This document shows positions 1-7,132 of a DNA stretch of 64,000 bases, piece after piece (position 1 is the stretch's first letter; every line of letters starts with the position of its first letter). Below the pieces are notes generated by a model. It was not told the origin of the DNA. It searched no databases and saw only the letters and a list, made by a program, of their open reading frames with translations. Both the position numbers and the translations under genes were made by a program. This stretch comes from Halorubrum sodomense (GTDB lineage Archaea; Halobacteriota; Halobacteria; Halobacteriales; Haloferacaceae). Where the stretch lies: assembly GCF_900111935.1 (NCBI RefSeq), contig NZ_FOYN01000002.1, positions 62,001 to 126,000 on the forward strand, written 5' to 3'.

Positions 1-1
1 C

Positions 2-496
2 GACCGACTGCTCTCGCCGGCCGCCGAGGACGCCTACGAGGCCCTGATCGCGGCCGCGACGCTCGTCACGCCGAACGCCGACGAGGCGGCGGTGCTGACC
101 GACGAGCCGGTCGAGACCCCGGCCGACGCCGAGGCCGCTGGGCGGGAGCTGGTCGCGCTCGGTGCGGACGCGGCGCTGGTGAAGGGCGGCCACCTCGACG
201 GCGGATCGGTCGACGAGGGCGTCGTCGTCGACACGCTCGTTCGCGCAGGGGGTGCGGGAGGGGGCGAGACCGCCCCGACCGTCGACCGCTTCGAGACGCC
301 CCGGATCGACACCGAGGCGACGCACGGCTCCGGCTGCGCGTTATCGAGCGCGATCGCGGCGCGGCTGGCGCGGGGCGAGCCGCTCCGCGAGGCGGTCGCC
401 GCCGCGGTCGAGGGGATGACCGAGGCGGTCCGGCGCGGCTACGACGTGGGCGAGGGGCCGGGCGCGGTCAACCCGACGGCGTCTGGCGGGGAGTGA
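2..496 (+). CDS. thiD: Hydroxymethylpyrimidine/phosphomethylpyrimidine kinase, C-terminal part (5' end outside window)
   Basis: ThiD phosphorylates HMP and HMP-P in thiamine biosynthesis. The open frame enters from the left edge, so only about 164 C-terminal residues are present. Visible ribokinase-fold features are TPNADEAAVL near the start of the fragment and the anion-hole/catalytic segment HGSGCALSSAIAA, equivalent to the usual GTGC motif of ThiD. The protein ends about 55 residues after this motif, so there is no ThiN-type C-terminal fusion as found in some archaea. The GTG inside the frame at 92 is not a credible start because homologous sequence continues upstream of it. Family assignment is firm; the exact substrate is inferred from the family. 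Confidence 0.85.
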   Translation, partial: DRLLSPAAEDAYEALIAAATLVTPNADEAAVLTDEPVETPADAEAAGRELVALGADAALVKGGHLDGGSVDEGVVVDTLVRAGGAGGGETAPTVDRFETPRIDTEATHGSGCALSSAIAARLARGEPLREAVAAAVEGMTEAVRRGYDVGEGPGAVNPTASGGE

Positions 497-686
497 CGGA
501 GACCGGTCGGGACGGCCGTCCGTCTCCGACCGCTATCGAGGCGGACGCCGCCCGAGTTCCGACGGCCCGTCTCGGTCAGTAGTTCGCGCCCGAATCGAGA
601 GGTCCCGAGCGACCGGGACGAGACGGAGTTCGATCCGTGACGTTTCGATACGAAGACATTTCACGGACGACCCGAACAACGTTGCC

Positions 687-1106
687 ATGGAGAGACGACG
701 ATTTCTGCGCGGAATCGGAGGCTGTCTCGCCGCCGTATCCCTCGCCGGCTGTACGGGCGCGTTCGCGGACGGTGATCGGTCTTCCGACTACCCGGGCGGA
801 ACACTCGTGATAACGAATACGGGCGACGGCCCCATGCCGGTCTCGATACGTACGAAACTGGACGAGTACGACGCCTCGCTCGATACCGTCGTCGCCGGCG
901 GAGAGACGGTCGTCCGTCGAGAGTTCGTCAGCGCCCGACGGGGCGACATCGTCTCCCTCGAAGCGCTCCTCGGTGAAACCGGGGAACGACTCAGCTTTCA
1001 GTTCCTTCCCGAAGGCAGCGGCGACAGCCCGCCCGAGGTCGCCGAGCTCACGTTCGAGAACGCCGTCGAGGCGAGCGCGAGTTGGACCGCCACGGGCGGG
1101 ACGTAG
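687..1106 (+). CDS. Small Tat-exported lipoprotein, unknown function
   Basis: 139 residues. The N terminus has a twin-arginine signal (ERRRFLR), a short hydrophobic stretch and a lipobox LAGC with the lipid-accepting Cys at about residue 22. This is the standard haloarchaeal Tat-lipoprotein layout, so the mature protein should be anchored on the outer face of the membrane. The remaining ~115 residues look like a single beta-rich domain (TLVITNTGDGPMPVSIR suggests an immunoglobulin-like edge strand). No enzymatic motif is seen. It stands alone on the plus strand, 190 nt after thiD. Function not recognised. Confidence 0.72.
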   Translation: MERRRFLRGIGGCLAAVSLAGCTGAFADGDRSSDYPGGTLVITNTGDGPMPVSIRTKLDEYDASLDTVVAGGETVVRREFVSARRGDIVSLEALLGETGERLSFQFLPEGSGDSPPEVAELTFENAVEASASWTATGGT

Positions 1107-1350
1107 CCGGGTCCGACTCAGTACGACCTCGTCGCTACTGCGACCATGCGCGGCATCGACTCACTCGACCCGTGATCTCGCGGAGGACTCGGCACTGCGA
1201 TCGTACGCCGCCCGAACGCTTCGTCGCCGAGTACGCGAAACGAGCGATATTCACTCACCGAACGCTCCCTCCCGCGTTCAGAGCCCAGCGGCTCTCTGTC
1301 TCTGCTCCCTTCCGAGCGTCTCGGGGTCCCACGGGCGAGCCGTCCGTCGA

Positions 1351-1380
1351 GCGTCTTGAACGCAAGACGCCGATTATAAG
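1351..1380 (+). promoter_or_regulatory. Perfect 8-bp inverted repeat abutting a TATA box
   Basis: The arms GCGTCTTG (1351-1358) and CAAGACGC (1363-1370) are perfect complements separated by AACG. They are followed at once by the TATA-like GATTATAAG (1372-1380), which lies about 26 nt before the ATG at 1404, so the transcript is probably leaderless. A palindrome touching the BRE/TATA position is where an archaeal repressor or activator would act. The regulator is unknown. Confidence 0.5.
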
Positions 1381-1403
1381 TCTCGACGAGCTCATCGGTG
1401 CGT

Positions 1404-1985
1404 ATGGCCCCCGAACTGTCACGACGGAAGACCCTCCACCTCTCCGGCGCAGCGGTTCTCACCGGACTCGCTGGTTGTAGCGCCCTCAGTTCCGGCGCCC
1501 GGCCACAGATCGCTTCGTCGCTCGGAACGACCGCCTATACGCCAATCATCGATCAGCAGCCAACGCCTGACGGAGGTGTCCCCGCGGTCTGGGGGATGAT
1601 CCTCGCGCATCCGGACGCCGCGCGCAAACTCATCGACTGGGGAGCGCTCACCCCGGCAGACGACGACAGCGCCCCCGGAACGGCGTTCCGAACGTTCGAC
1701 CCGGGTAAGCAGTTCATGTCGGTCATCGTCGGCGTCCTCCCGACGGGTGCGGGGCTCATGGACTACCACGAGAAGGGCGGGAATCCCGTCGAAGACATCG
1801 TTGACGACTTCACCGACCGGTCCGTCTATCAGAACAGGCGGCTCCGATACGACGTCACCTCGTACCAAGCCTTCCCGCCGGACCCGGACACCCCCGAGTA
1901 CCATTACGACTACTCGTTCACCCTCTGGCGTCTGAACGGTGCCGACCGACCGACCGAGATCACCGTTGATTATCACGACGCCTGA
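1404..1985 (+). CDS. Tat-exported lipoprotein, unknown function
   Basis: 193 residues from the ATG at 1404, chosen over the GTG at 1398 because the TATA box at 1372-1380 puts the transcription start at about 1404. The signal is SRRKTLHLSG followed by a lipobox LAGC, so it should be a membrane-anchored extracellular lipoprotein. The mature part is acidic and aromatic (HYDYSFTLWRLNG), with no recognised catalytic motif. It is monocistronic and shares the strand with the preceding lipoprotein but is 298 nt away, with its own promoter and palindrome. Function unknown. Confidence 0.7.
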   Translation: MAPELSRRKTLHLSGAAVLTGLAGCSALSSGARPQIASSLGTTAYTPIIDQQPTPDGGVPAVWGMILAHPDAARKLIDWGALTPADDDSAPGTAFRTFDPGKQFMSVIVGVLPTGAGLMDYHEKGGNPVEDIVDDFTDRSVYQNRRLRYDVTSYQAFPPDPDTPEYHYDYSFTLWRLNGADRPTEITVDYHDA

Positions 1986-2206
1986 GCCGATCCGGTCGTT
2001 CCGCTGACCGCCGTCTCGCGTTGCCGGTCAATCGGTAGGGACGGTCCGTCGACCGGTTCAGAGTCGATTGGAGAGACCACCTCGAAGGCGTTCTGTCGAC
2101 TGAGCCCTCCGTGTTCAGCACCCGATCCCCCTGTCTCCAAGGCGTTCGACGGCACCGAATACCCGACGGCGGATCAGCGAAGTACACCGACGCTGCCGTC
2201 GGTCCG

Positions 2207-3004
2207 TTACAGGTACGCGAGCGGGACCATCAGCGCGACGCCGAGCGCGACGCCGCCGACGAGGACCCGCCTGCCGCCGTGCGGGAGGTCCGCGCCCGTT
2301 TCGAGCGCCTCGGGGACGAACTCCGTGAGGACGAGATAGATCATCGCGCCCGCCGCGAAGCCGAAGCCGTACGGGAGGAACGCGCGGGCGTACCGCACGA
2401 ACGCGAACGCGACGACGGCTCCCACCGGCTGCGGGAGACTGGAGAAGACGGCCCACCACACCATCTTCCACTTCGAGACGCCCATCGACCGCAGCGGGAT
2501 CGAGATGGCCGTCCCCTCGGGGACGTTGTGGATCGAGATGGCGACGGTCATGAACACGGCGAGTAGCGGGACCGCGAAGCCGAACAGCGCGGTGCCGCCC
2601 TCCAAGCCGAGGTCCGCGAAGGAGACGCCGACGGCGATCCCCTCCGGGAAACTGTGGACCGTCAGCACGCCGAGGATCAAGATCAGCTTCTTGAAGTCGG
2701 CCTCCTCGTACTCCCGCGGGTCGATCTCGGCGTCCATCAGCACCTCGTGCGCGAGGACGACGAGGACGACGCCAGCGAGCATCCCGACGCCGATCTCGAC
2801 CGGCGTCCCCTCCGCGAGTCCCTCCCGGACGAGGCCGAACAGCGACGCGGAGAGCATGATCCCCGACGCGAACCCCCAGAGCGCCACGTTCCCGCGGTCG
2901 CTGATCGTCTCGAAAAAGAAGAACGGTACCGCCCCGATCCCGGTCGCCAGCGCCGTGATCAGCCCGGCGACGAAGACGAACCCGACTGCGTCGAGGGCGA
3001 CCAT
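2207..3004 (-). CDS. ZIP-family divalent metal transporter
   Basis: 265 residues, mostly hydrophobic, with about eight predicted membrane helices. Two metal-binding motifs typical of helices 4 and 5 of ZIP permeases are visible: HSFPEG (residues 117-122) and HNVPEG (159-164). An acidic loop lies between about residues 88 and 105. It is expected to import Zn(II) or a related divalent cation across the cytoplasmic membrane; closest in style to ZupT/GufA proteins. It lies 91 nt downstream of the secreted-protein operon on the same strand, so read-through is possible but a functional link is not shown. Confidence 0.88.
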   Translation of the reverse strand: MVALDAVGFVFVAGLITALATGIGAVPFFFFETISDRGNVALWGFASGIMLSASLFGLVREGLAEGTPVEIGVGMLAGVVLVVLAHEVLMDAEIDPREYEEADFKKLILILGVLTVHSFPEGIAVGVSFADLGLEGGTALFGFAVPLLAVFMTVAISIHNVPEGTAISIPLRSMGVSKWKMVWWAVFSSLPQPVGAVVAFAFVRYARAFLPYGFGFAAGAMIYLVLTEFVPEALETGADLPHGGRRVLVGGVALGVALMVPLAYL

Positions 3005-3095
3005 TCGTCGCCTGATCGTACGCCGGTACCGCTCATAACTCCGGCGGGCGCGGTCACCGGCTGAGAACGCCGTCCCGACCCCGCCGTTTACGAGT

Positions 3096-3260
3096 TCACC
3101 CGAGCATCCGAACGAGGCTGGCGAGGAACACGAGGAGCAGCACCGCGACGAGCAGCAACAGCGCGGTGAGTTTCGCTCCGGGGCCGGGCCAACGCCCGTC
3201 GGACCGTGCGCCGTCCCTCCCGGAATGTTCCCGCGGCCGTCTCGGCAAGGTCACGTTCAC
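3096..3260 (-). CDS. 54-residue single-span membrane protein overlapping the upstream gene
   Basis: Starts at a GTG (3258-3260) that overlaps the TGA stop of the sequon-rich protein (3257-3259) as GTGA, the tight overlap expected of translational coupling. Residues 1-30 are basic and polar; residues ~32-48 form one strongly hydrophobic helix (KLTALLLLVAVLLLVFLASL); it ends VRMLG. Other members of this operon are joined by similar 1-4 nt overlaps, which supports it as a real gene. It could be a membrane anchor or accessory subunit of the secretion locus. Too short for a family call; function unknown. Confidence 0.55.
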   Translation of the reverse strand: MNVTLPRRPREHSGRDGARSDGRWPGPGAKLTALLLLVAVLLLVFLASLVRMLG

Positions 3261-3886
3261 GCTCCGTGGCCGGACCGCGACGGATCCGGGGGATGAGGAA
3301 CCGCGACCGCATCGATATCGTTCGCGTCGGGCGCGGTCGAACCCCCGACGGTCGCGTTCCCCGCCGGAGCCGACTCGTTCGTCAGCGTCTCCTCACTCGG
3401 CGGGCTCGACTGTTCCCGCGTCGGATCGGTCGGCGCAGAGTCGTTTTCGTCCGTCTCGGTGTCGTTCGTCGCCGGCGCCGAGTCGTTTTCGTCCGTCGGA
3501 GCCGAGTCGTTCTGTTTCGGGGGCGGTACCGTAGCGTTCTGTTCCGTGGGTGGCACCGTAGCGTTCTGTTTCGGGGGCGGTACCGTAGCGTTCTGTTTCG
3601 GGGGCGGTACCGTAGCGTTCTGTTTCGGGGGCGGTACCGTGGCGTTCCCGACTGTCTCCGTGCCGTTCACCGCTGACGGCGTCCCGTTCTCGACGGGTAC
3701 GGTCGTCACGGCGAACGCGCTTCCGTTTGACCCGCTTACTTCCTTCAGTTCCTCCGGCGTCTCGAACGTCGTCGGCACGTCGACGCTCGCCGAGAGGACC
3801 GCGACCGTGGCCCCGCCGGTGAACGCGACGCCCCACACCAACACGGCGAGCGCGAGGAGCGCGACGAACCCGTGATTTGCCGCCAT
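3257..3886 (-). CDS. Secreted or anchored protein with N-glycosylation-sequon repeats
   Basis: 209 residues. An N-terminal hydrophobic segment (about residues 8-33) acts as signal or anchor. The middle holds five tandem 9-residue units NATVPP(P/T)(K/E)Q, encoded by near-identical 27-nt units at about 3511-3648, followed by acidic units NDSAPTDE/NDSAPATN. I count 14 N-X-S/T sequons in the whole protein, so heavy N-glycosylation of an extended Pro-rich stalk is likely. The start ATG shares one base with the stop of the signal peptidase gene (TGATG). The C terminus is low-complexity. No homologous family recognised; a glycosylated stalk or matrix component is an inference from composition. Confidence 0.72.
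   Translation of the reverse strand: MAANHGFVALLALAVLVWGVAFTGGATVAVLSASVDVPTTFETPEELKEVSGSNGSAFAVTTVPVENGTPSAVNGTETVGNATVPPPKQNATVPPPKQNATVPPPKQNATVPPTEQNATVPPPKQNDSAPTDENDSAPATNDTETDENDSAPTDPTREQSSPPSEETLTNESAPAGNATVGGSTAPDANDIDAVAVPHPPDPSRSGHGA
3511..3648 (-). repeat. Tandem 27-nt coding repeat (five 9-residue units)
   Basis: Five consecutive units encode NATVPPPKQ or the variant NATVPPTEQ (fourth copy). Copies differ at only a few bases, which indicates recent expansion by slippage or recombination. Repeat number is likely to vary between strains. Confidence 0.8.
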
Positions 3887-4905
3887 CAGTCCCCCTCTCC
3901 GGCGGCGTCAGGACGTGCGGTCGGCGTCTGTACCGGTGCCGACTCGTCTGGTTCCACGCGCTCTTCGTCTGTCGCGACGGCTGCCGAGTCCGTCTCGTCG
4001 CCGTCCCGTTCGCTCTCGGAGACCTCGCCGGCGACGGCCGTTTCCGACGCGTCTCTCTCCGGCTCCGCCGCGGCGCTCTGCCCGCTCCGGTCGAGCACGC
4101 CGCTCGCCGGCACCCACATCGCGAGCGCCCCACACAGGAGCGTCGCGGTCGCTACTGCCGCCGCGATCGCGACGGCGCTCCGGAGTTCGAACGCGACGTA
4201 CACCGCGTACGGGGCGAAGACGACGAGTACCGCCGCCGCGCCGCCGACCGCGTCGACCGAGACGCCGCCGGAAGCCCCCGCGGCGTCCGTCGCGGGGGCG
4301 AGCTCGGACTCGGTTGCGAACTCGAACTGCGCCGTCTCGGCGTCCCCTCGGTCCGGATCGCCGGTCGCGGGGGCTGGCGACTTCGACTCGTCGCGACCGC
4401 GGACGATCGACCAGACCTCCGTGACCGCGAGCAGTCCGAAGGGGAGCAGCACCAGCGCCACGAACCCGACCCGCGTGCCCGCGAACTGGATCACGTACCC
4501 GATGTACGGAATCGTCAGCGTCACGACGCCGACGAGGTTCCCGGCCGGGACGAGCCCCGGATCCGGTCCCTCGTTGGCGTCGCCCATCGTCTCGAACGCG
4601 AGCGCGCTCGCCTCGTCGACCACGTCGATCACGCGATGCGTCACCGGCACGTCGCTCGTGCCGCGGACGAACGTGATCACGTCGCCCTCGGCGATCGCGG
4701 CCGGGTCGCGCTCGGCGACGATAACTACGTCGCCCGGCGCGATGGCGGGCGTCATGCTCGCCGTGAGCACGACGAAGCTCTCGTCGGCGCCGACGACCTC
4801 CGGGGCGGCGTACACCGCGAACGGCGCGACGAGCGCGATCAGCAGGACGATCCCGAGTACGTTCGCCGCGCGCTTCGTCCGTGGTGATGTGAGTAGTTGT
4901 GTCAT
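3886..4905 (-). CDS. Type I signal peptidase (archaeal S26B type) with extra C-terminal membrane helices
   Basis: 339 residues. The first helix (~16-35) is followed by the catalytic region: Ser50 in TASMTPAI, His90 in VTHRV and Asp109 in MGDAN, matching the Ser/His/Asp arrangement of archaeal and ER-type signal peptidases. Additional membrane spans lie at ~146-163 and between ~235 and 285, followed by an acidic tail, making it longer than the general haloarchaeal signal peptidase. It sits between two secreted-protein genes with TGATG overlaps on both sides, so it is probably a dedicated processing enzyme for the neighbouring exported proteins, in the way SipW serves TasA in Bacillus. The dedicated role is inferred from context. 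Confidence 0.88.
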   Translation of the reverse strand: MTQLLTSPRTKRAANVLGIVLLIALVAPFAVYAAPEVVGADESFVVLTASMTPAIAPGDVVIVAERDPAAIAEGDVITFVRGTSDVPVTHRVIDVVDEASALAFETMGDANEGPDPGLVPAGNLVGVVTLTIPYIGYVIQFAGTRVGFVALVLLPFGLLAVTEVWSIVRGRDESKSPAPATGDPDRGDAETAQFEFATESELAPATDAAGASGGVSVDAVGGAAAVLVVFAPYAVYVAFELRSAVAIAAAVATATLLCGALAMWVPASGVLDRSGQSAAAEPERDASETAVAGEVSESERDGDETDSAAVATDEERVEPDESAPVQTPTARPDAAGEGD

Positions 4906-6140
4906 CAGTTCGCCTCCGTGCCGTCGTCTCCGCCGCCGTCGCTTCGACCGTCGCCGCCGGCGTTCGCGGATTTGCCGTCGGGCTTCCCGGGCGTTCCGTT
5001 CTCTTTTCGGCCGTTTCCGCCGCCGTCGCCGTTTCCACCGCCGTTACCGGTCCCGCTACTGTCGCCGCCTTCCTCTTCGCCGTCACCGGTGCGGTCGTCG
5101 CCGCCTTCCTCTTCGCCGTTACCGTCGCCGGCGCAGACGCTGATCGTGACGTTGCTGACCCCGTATCGCTTGTCGTTTCCGGGGTTCAGCGGCGCGAACA
5201 CGATCTCACCTGTCTCCGGAGACGCCGGGTCGATCTCGACGGACTCGGGGGTCCGGTCCGGTCCGCCCTTGACCGCCACGGAACACATGTTCGGCCCCGG
5301 ATTTCCGTCGGCGTCCCGAAGCCGGAACGCGACGCCGACGACCTCGCCGTCGTCCTTCGTCTCGACCTCGGTGATCTCGATCTCGTACGATCCCGCGTCC
5401 TCGAGCCGGAGCACGTCGCCCGGCCCGGTCGACCCGCCGAAGTTCGTCTTGCCGAACTCGACGCACTCGGGGCAGTCCAACTCCGTCTCATCGCAGACGA
5501 CATCTGCGAACGGGTTCGCCCCCGGCGCGTTCGCCTCGGCCTCCGAGACGTGGCGACACTGCTCGGCGTACAGCCGGAACGTCAGGTCGGTCGTCTCACC
5601 GCCCACGTCTGGCGAATCAGCCGGCAGGTAGGGAGCCACCTCGACGACGATCGAATCGCCGTCGGGGCCGGCGGCGAGGCAGCCGTCGTCGATTCGCGCC
5701 CCGGTCGCGAGCAGGCGCTCGACCTCGGCGAGGGGCCGGTAGCCGCCCGTCAGCGACGCGCCGTCGACGACGACCTCGACTTCGAGCGCGTCCCCGAGCG
5801 GGTCGTCGTCGTCGGGGCAGCGCGTCGCGAGCCACACCCGCACGGGGTTCGCTGACGCACCGATCTCGAACCGCTCAGGGTCGGGACGGCCGTCGAACGT
5901 CGTCCGGTCGACCGCGAACGGACCGACGGTGACGGTCCCGTCCGTGAGCTCGTCGTTTACGGTCACCCCGACCTCGCCGGCGCCGAAGGCGTTGTTCGCG
6001 AACGTCTCCCGGTCCGCGAGGTACGCGCCCGTGCCGAGGCCGCTCGCCATCCCGACCGCGCCGACGCCGCCGATCCCGGCGAGCAGCCGGCGGCGGCTCA
6101 GTCCGCTCGGGCGCCGTCCCCGGTCGCTTCCGGGAGTCAT
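4905..6140 (-). CDS. TasA/CalY-like secreted protein with SipW-type signal and Gly/acidic tail
   Basis: 411 residues from the ATG at 6140, which overlaps the preceding stop as ATGA; the frame is open further upstream but without homology. The N terminus carries a twin-arginine signal (LSRRRLLAGIGG) followed by GTGAYLADRETFANNAFGAG, the pattern seen just after cleavage in TasA/camelysin proteins. The first domain ends in the locus-wide motif RLYAEQCRH. A second domain with four Cys (CDETELDCPEC) follows, then an ~70-residue tail rich in Gly, Asp and Glu. It probably builds or decorates an extracellular structure. Ends TGATG with the signal peptidase gene. Confidence 0.78.
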   Translation of the reverse strand: MTPGSDRGRRPSGLSRRRLLAGIGGVGAVGMASGLGTGAYLADRETFANNAFGAGEVGVTVNDELTDGTVTVGPFAVDRTTFDGRPDPERFEIGASANPVRVWLATRCPDDDDPLGDALEVEVVVDGASLTGGYRPLAEVERLLATGARIDDGCLAAGPDGDSIVVEVAPYLPADSPDVGGETTDLTFRLYAEQCRHVSEAEANAPGANPFADVVCDETELDCPECVEFGKTNFGGSTGPGDVLRLEDAGSYEIEITEVETKDDGEVVGVAFRLRDADGNPGPNMCSVAVKGGPDRTPESVEIDPASPETGEIVFAPLNPGNDKRYGVSNVTISVCAGDGNGEEEGGDDRTGDGEEEGGDSSGTGNGGGNGDGGGNGRKENGTPGKPDGKSANAGGDGRSDGGGDDGTEAN

Positions 6141-6916
6141 GCGCCGCCTCCGGCCGTGTCGCCTCCCGTCGCGGGGTTCGTCTCGAAGGGGTTCCCCTCG
6201 GAACCGCACTCGTCGGCGACGAACTGTACGAGGAAGTCCACCGCGCCGCCCTGTCCGGCGTTGCCGCCCTCGCCGGTAAACTCCCACTCGAAGGTCAGAC
6301 AGCGCTGCTCACCGGGTCCGAGGCAGCCGTCGCCGAGCAACCCCGGACGCAGCTCGACGCCGTCCGCGAGCGCGGACCCGTCGATGTCCGCGAGCGTCCC
6401 GTCGGCGATCGGCGTCCCGACGCTCGCGAACTCGCCATCTGCGCCGCCGCAGCCGCCGATCCCGAAGATCCCGGTGTCCTGTCGGACCGTGAGCGAGATG
6501 CGCTCCGCGAGCGCTGCGCTCGCGGCGTCGGGGTCGTCGAGCCCGGGGTCGATCTTCAGCCACACGCGGGCGGTGCTCTCGGGGTCTTCCAGTCGGAGGC
6601 CGACGCTCGCCGTGCCGTAGTCGTGCGGCAGTACGTTGTCGACGTCGACGAGCCGGATCCCGGCCGCTCCGATGTCGTCGACCGCGCCGACTGGGCTCGC
6701 ATCGACGGCCGTCCCGTTCTCCGTGCGCCGCCACCCGACGAGCAGATTCACCGGATTCACCCGCGCGTCCGTCTGGGCGTACGTGTAGTCCGTGTACTCG
6801 TCCCAGTTGTCCGTCCCTGTCCGCCGTCCGGAGGCGGCCCCGAGGGTCGCGAAGCCGACGGCTCCGACGCCTGCGAGTGCCTCCCGCCGCGTAAGTCCTG
6901 ATTCCTTCTGTGTCAT
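6137..6916 (-). CDS. Secreted Tat-signal protein of the SipW-type locus
   Basis: 259 residues. Signal LTRREALAGVGAVGF resembles the other four secreted proteins here, but the usual AYFNDTE segment is missing and replaced by a Tyr/Asp-rich stretch (DEYTDYTYAQ). The core pattern is retained: NLLVGWRRTENG early, a VWLKIDPG strand, Cys pairs (GGCGG, GDGCLGPGEQRC), and LTFEWEFTG near the end, corresponding to the EWELP segment of the paralogues. It is the first gene of a tightly overlapping set (ATGA with the next gene). It is expected outside the cell; a diverged TasA-like subunit is the best reading. Confidence 0.7.
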   Translation of the reverse strand: MTQKESGLTRREALAGVGAVGFATLGAASGRRTGTDNWDEYTDYTYAQTDARVNPVNLLVGWRRTENGTAVDASPVGAVDDIGAAGIRLVDVDNVLPHDYGTASVGLRLEDPESTARVWLKIDPGLDDPDAASAALAERISLTVRQDTGIFGIGGCGGADGEFASVGTPIADGTLADIDGSALADGVELRPGLLGDGCLGPGEQRCLTFEWEFTGEGGNAGQGGAVDFLVQFVADECGSEGNPFETNPATGGDTAGGGA

Positions 6917-7132
6917 TGTGTGTCGTCGCGGCTCCGAACGGCCGTGTCGTCGATGTGATCTCTCGTCTCTGCCCTCTCTACCGTCGCCGTAGTCGTATGT
7001 ATACGCGTCATACCTGACCGGTCCGGTGACCGTACCCGGCGGTACGGGCGTCGTGCCCCACCGCAGTCGCCGGATCGGCCCCGCCGTCGATCGGCTTCGA
7101 CCGTCACGTCGCGATGGGTCCGAAACCCCCGA
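6917..7132 (-). promoter_or_regulatory. Promoter region of the downstream secretion operon, with inverted repeat
   Basis: On the minus strand a TATA-like GCGTATACATACG lies at about 6998-7012, upstream of the gene starting at 6916. A perfect 7-bp inverted repeat (CCGTACC at 7030-7036, GGTACGG at 7041-7047, loop CGGC) lies just upstream of it. It could be an operator for this operon or the terminator of the gene ending at 7133; there is no clear T-run. Confidence 0.4.

Noticed and set aside
3511-3648. CRISPR-like array in the 27-nt repeats
   Set aside because: Repeats are contiguous, in frame and coding; there are no spacers or cas genes.
3872-5143. 423-codon plus-strand frame opposite the signal peptidase gene
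   Set aside because: Ser/Ala/Thr-rich antisense shadow with no start context; the minus-strand genes are supported by motifs and overlaps.
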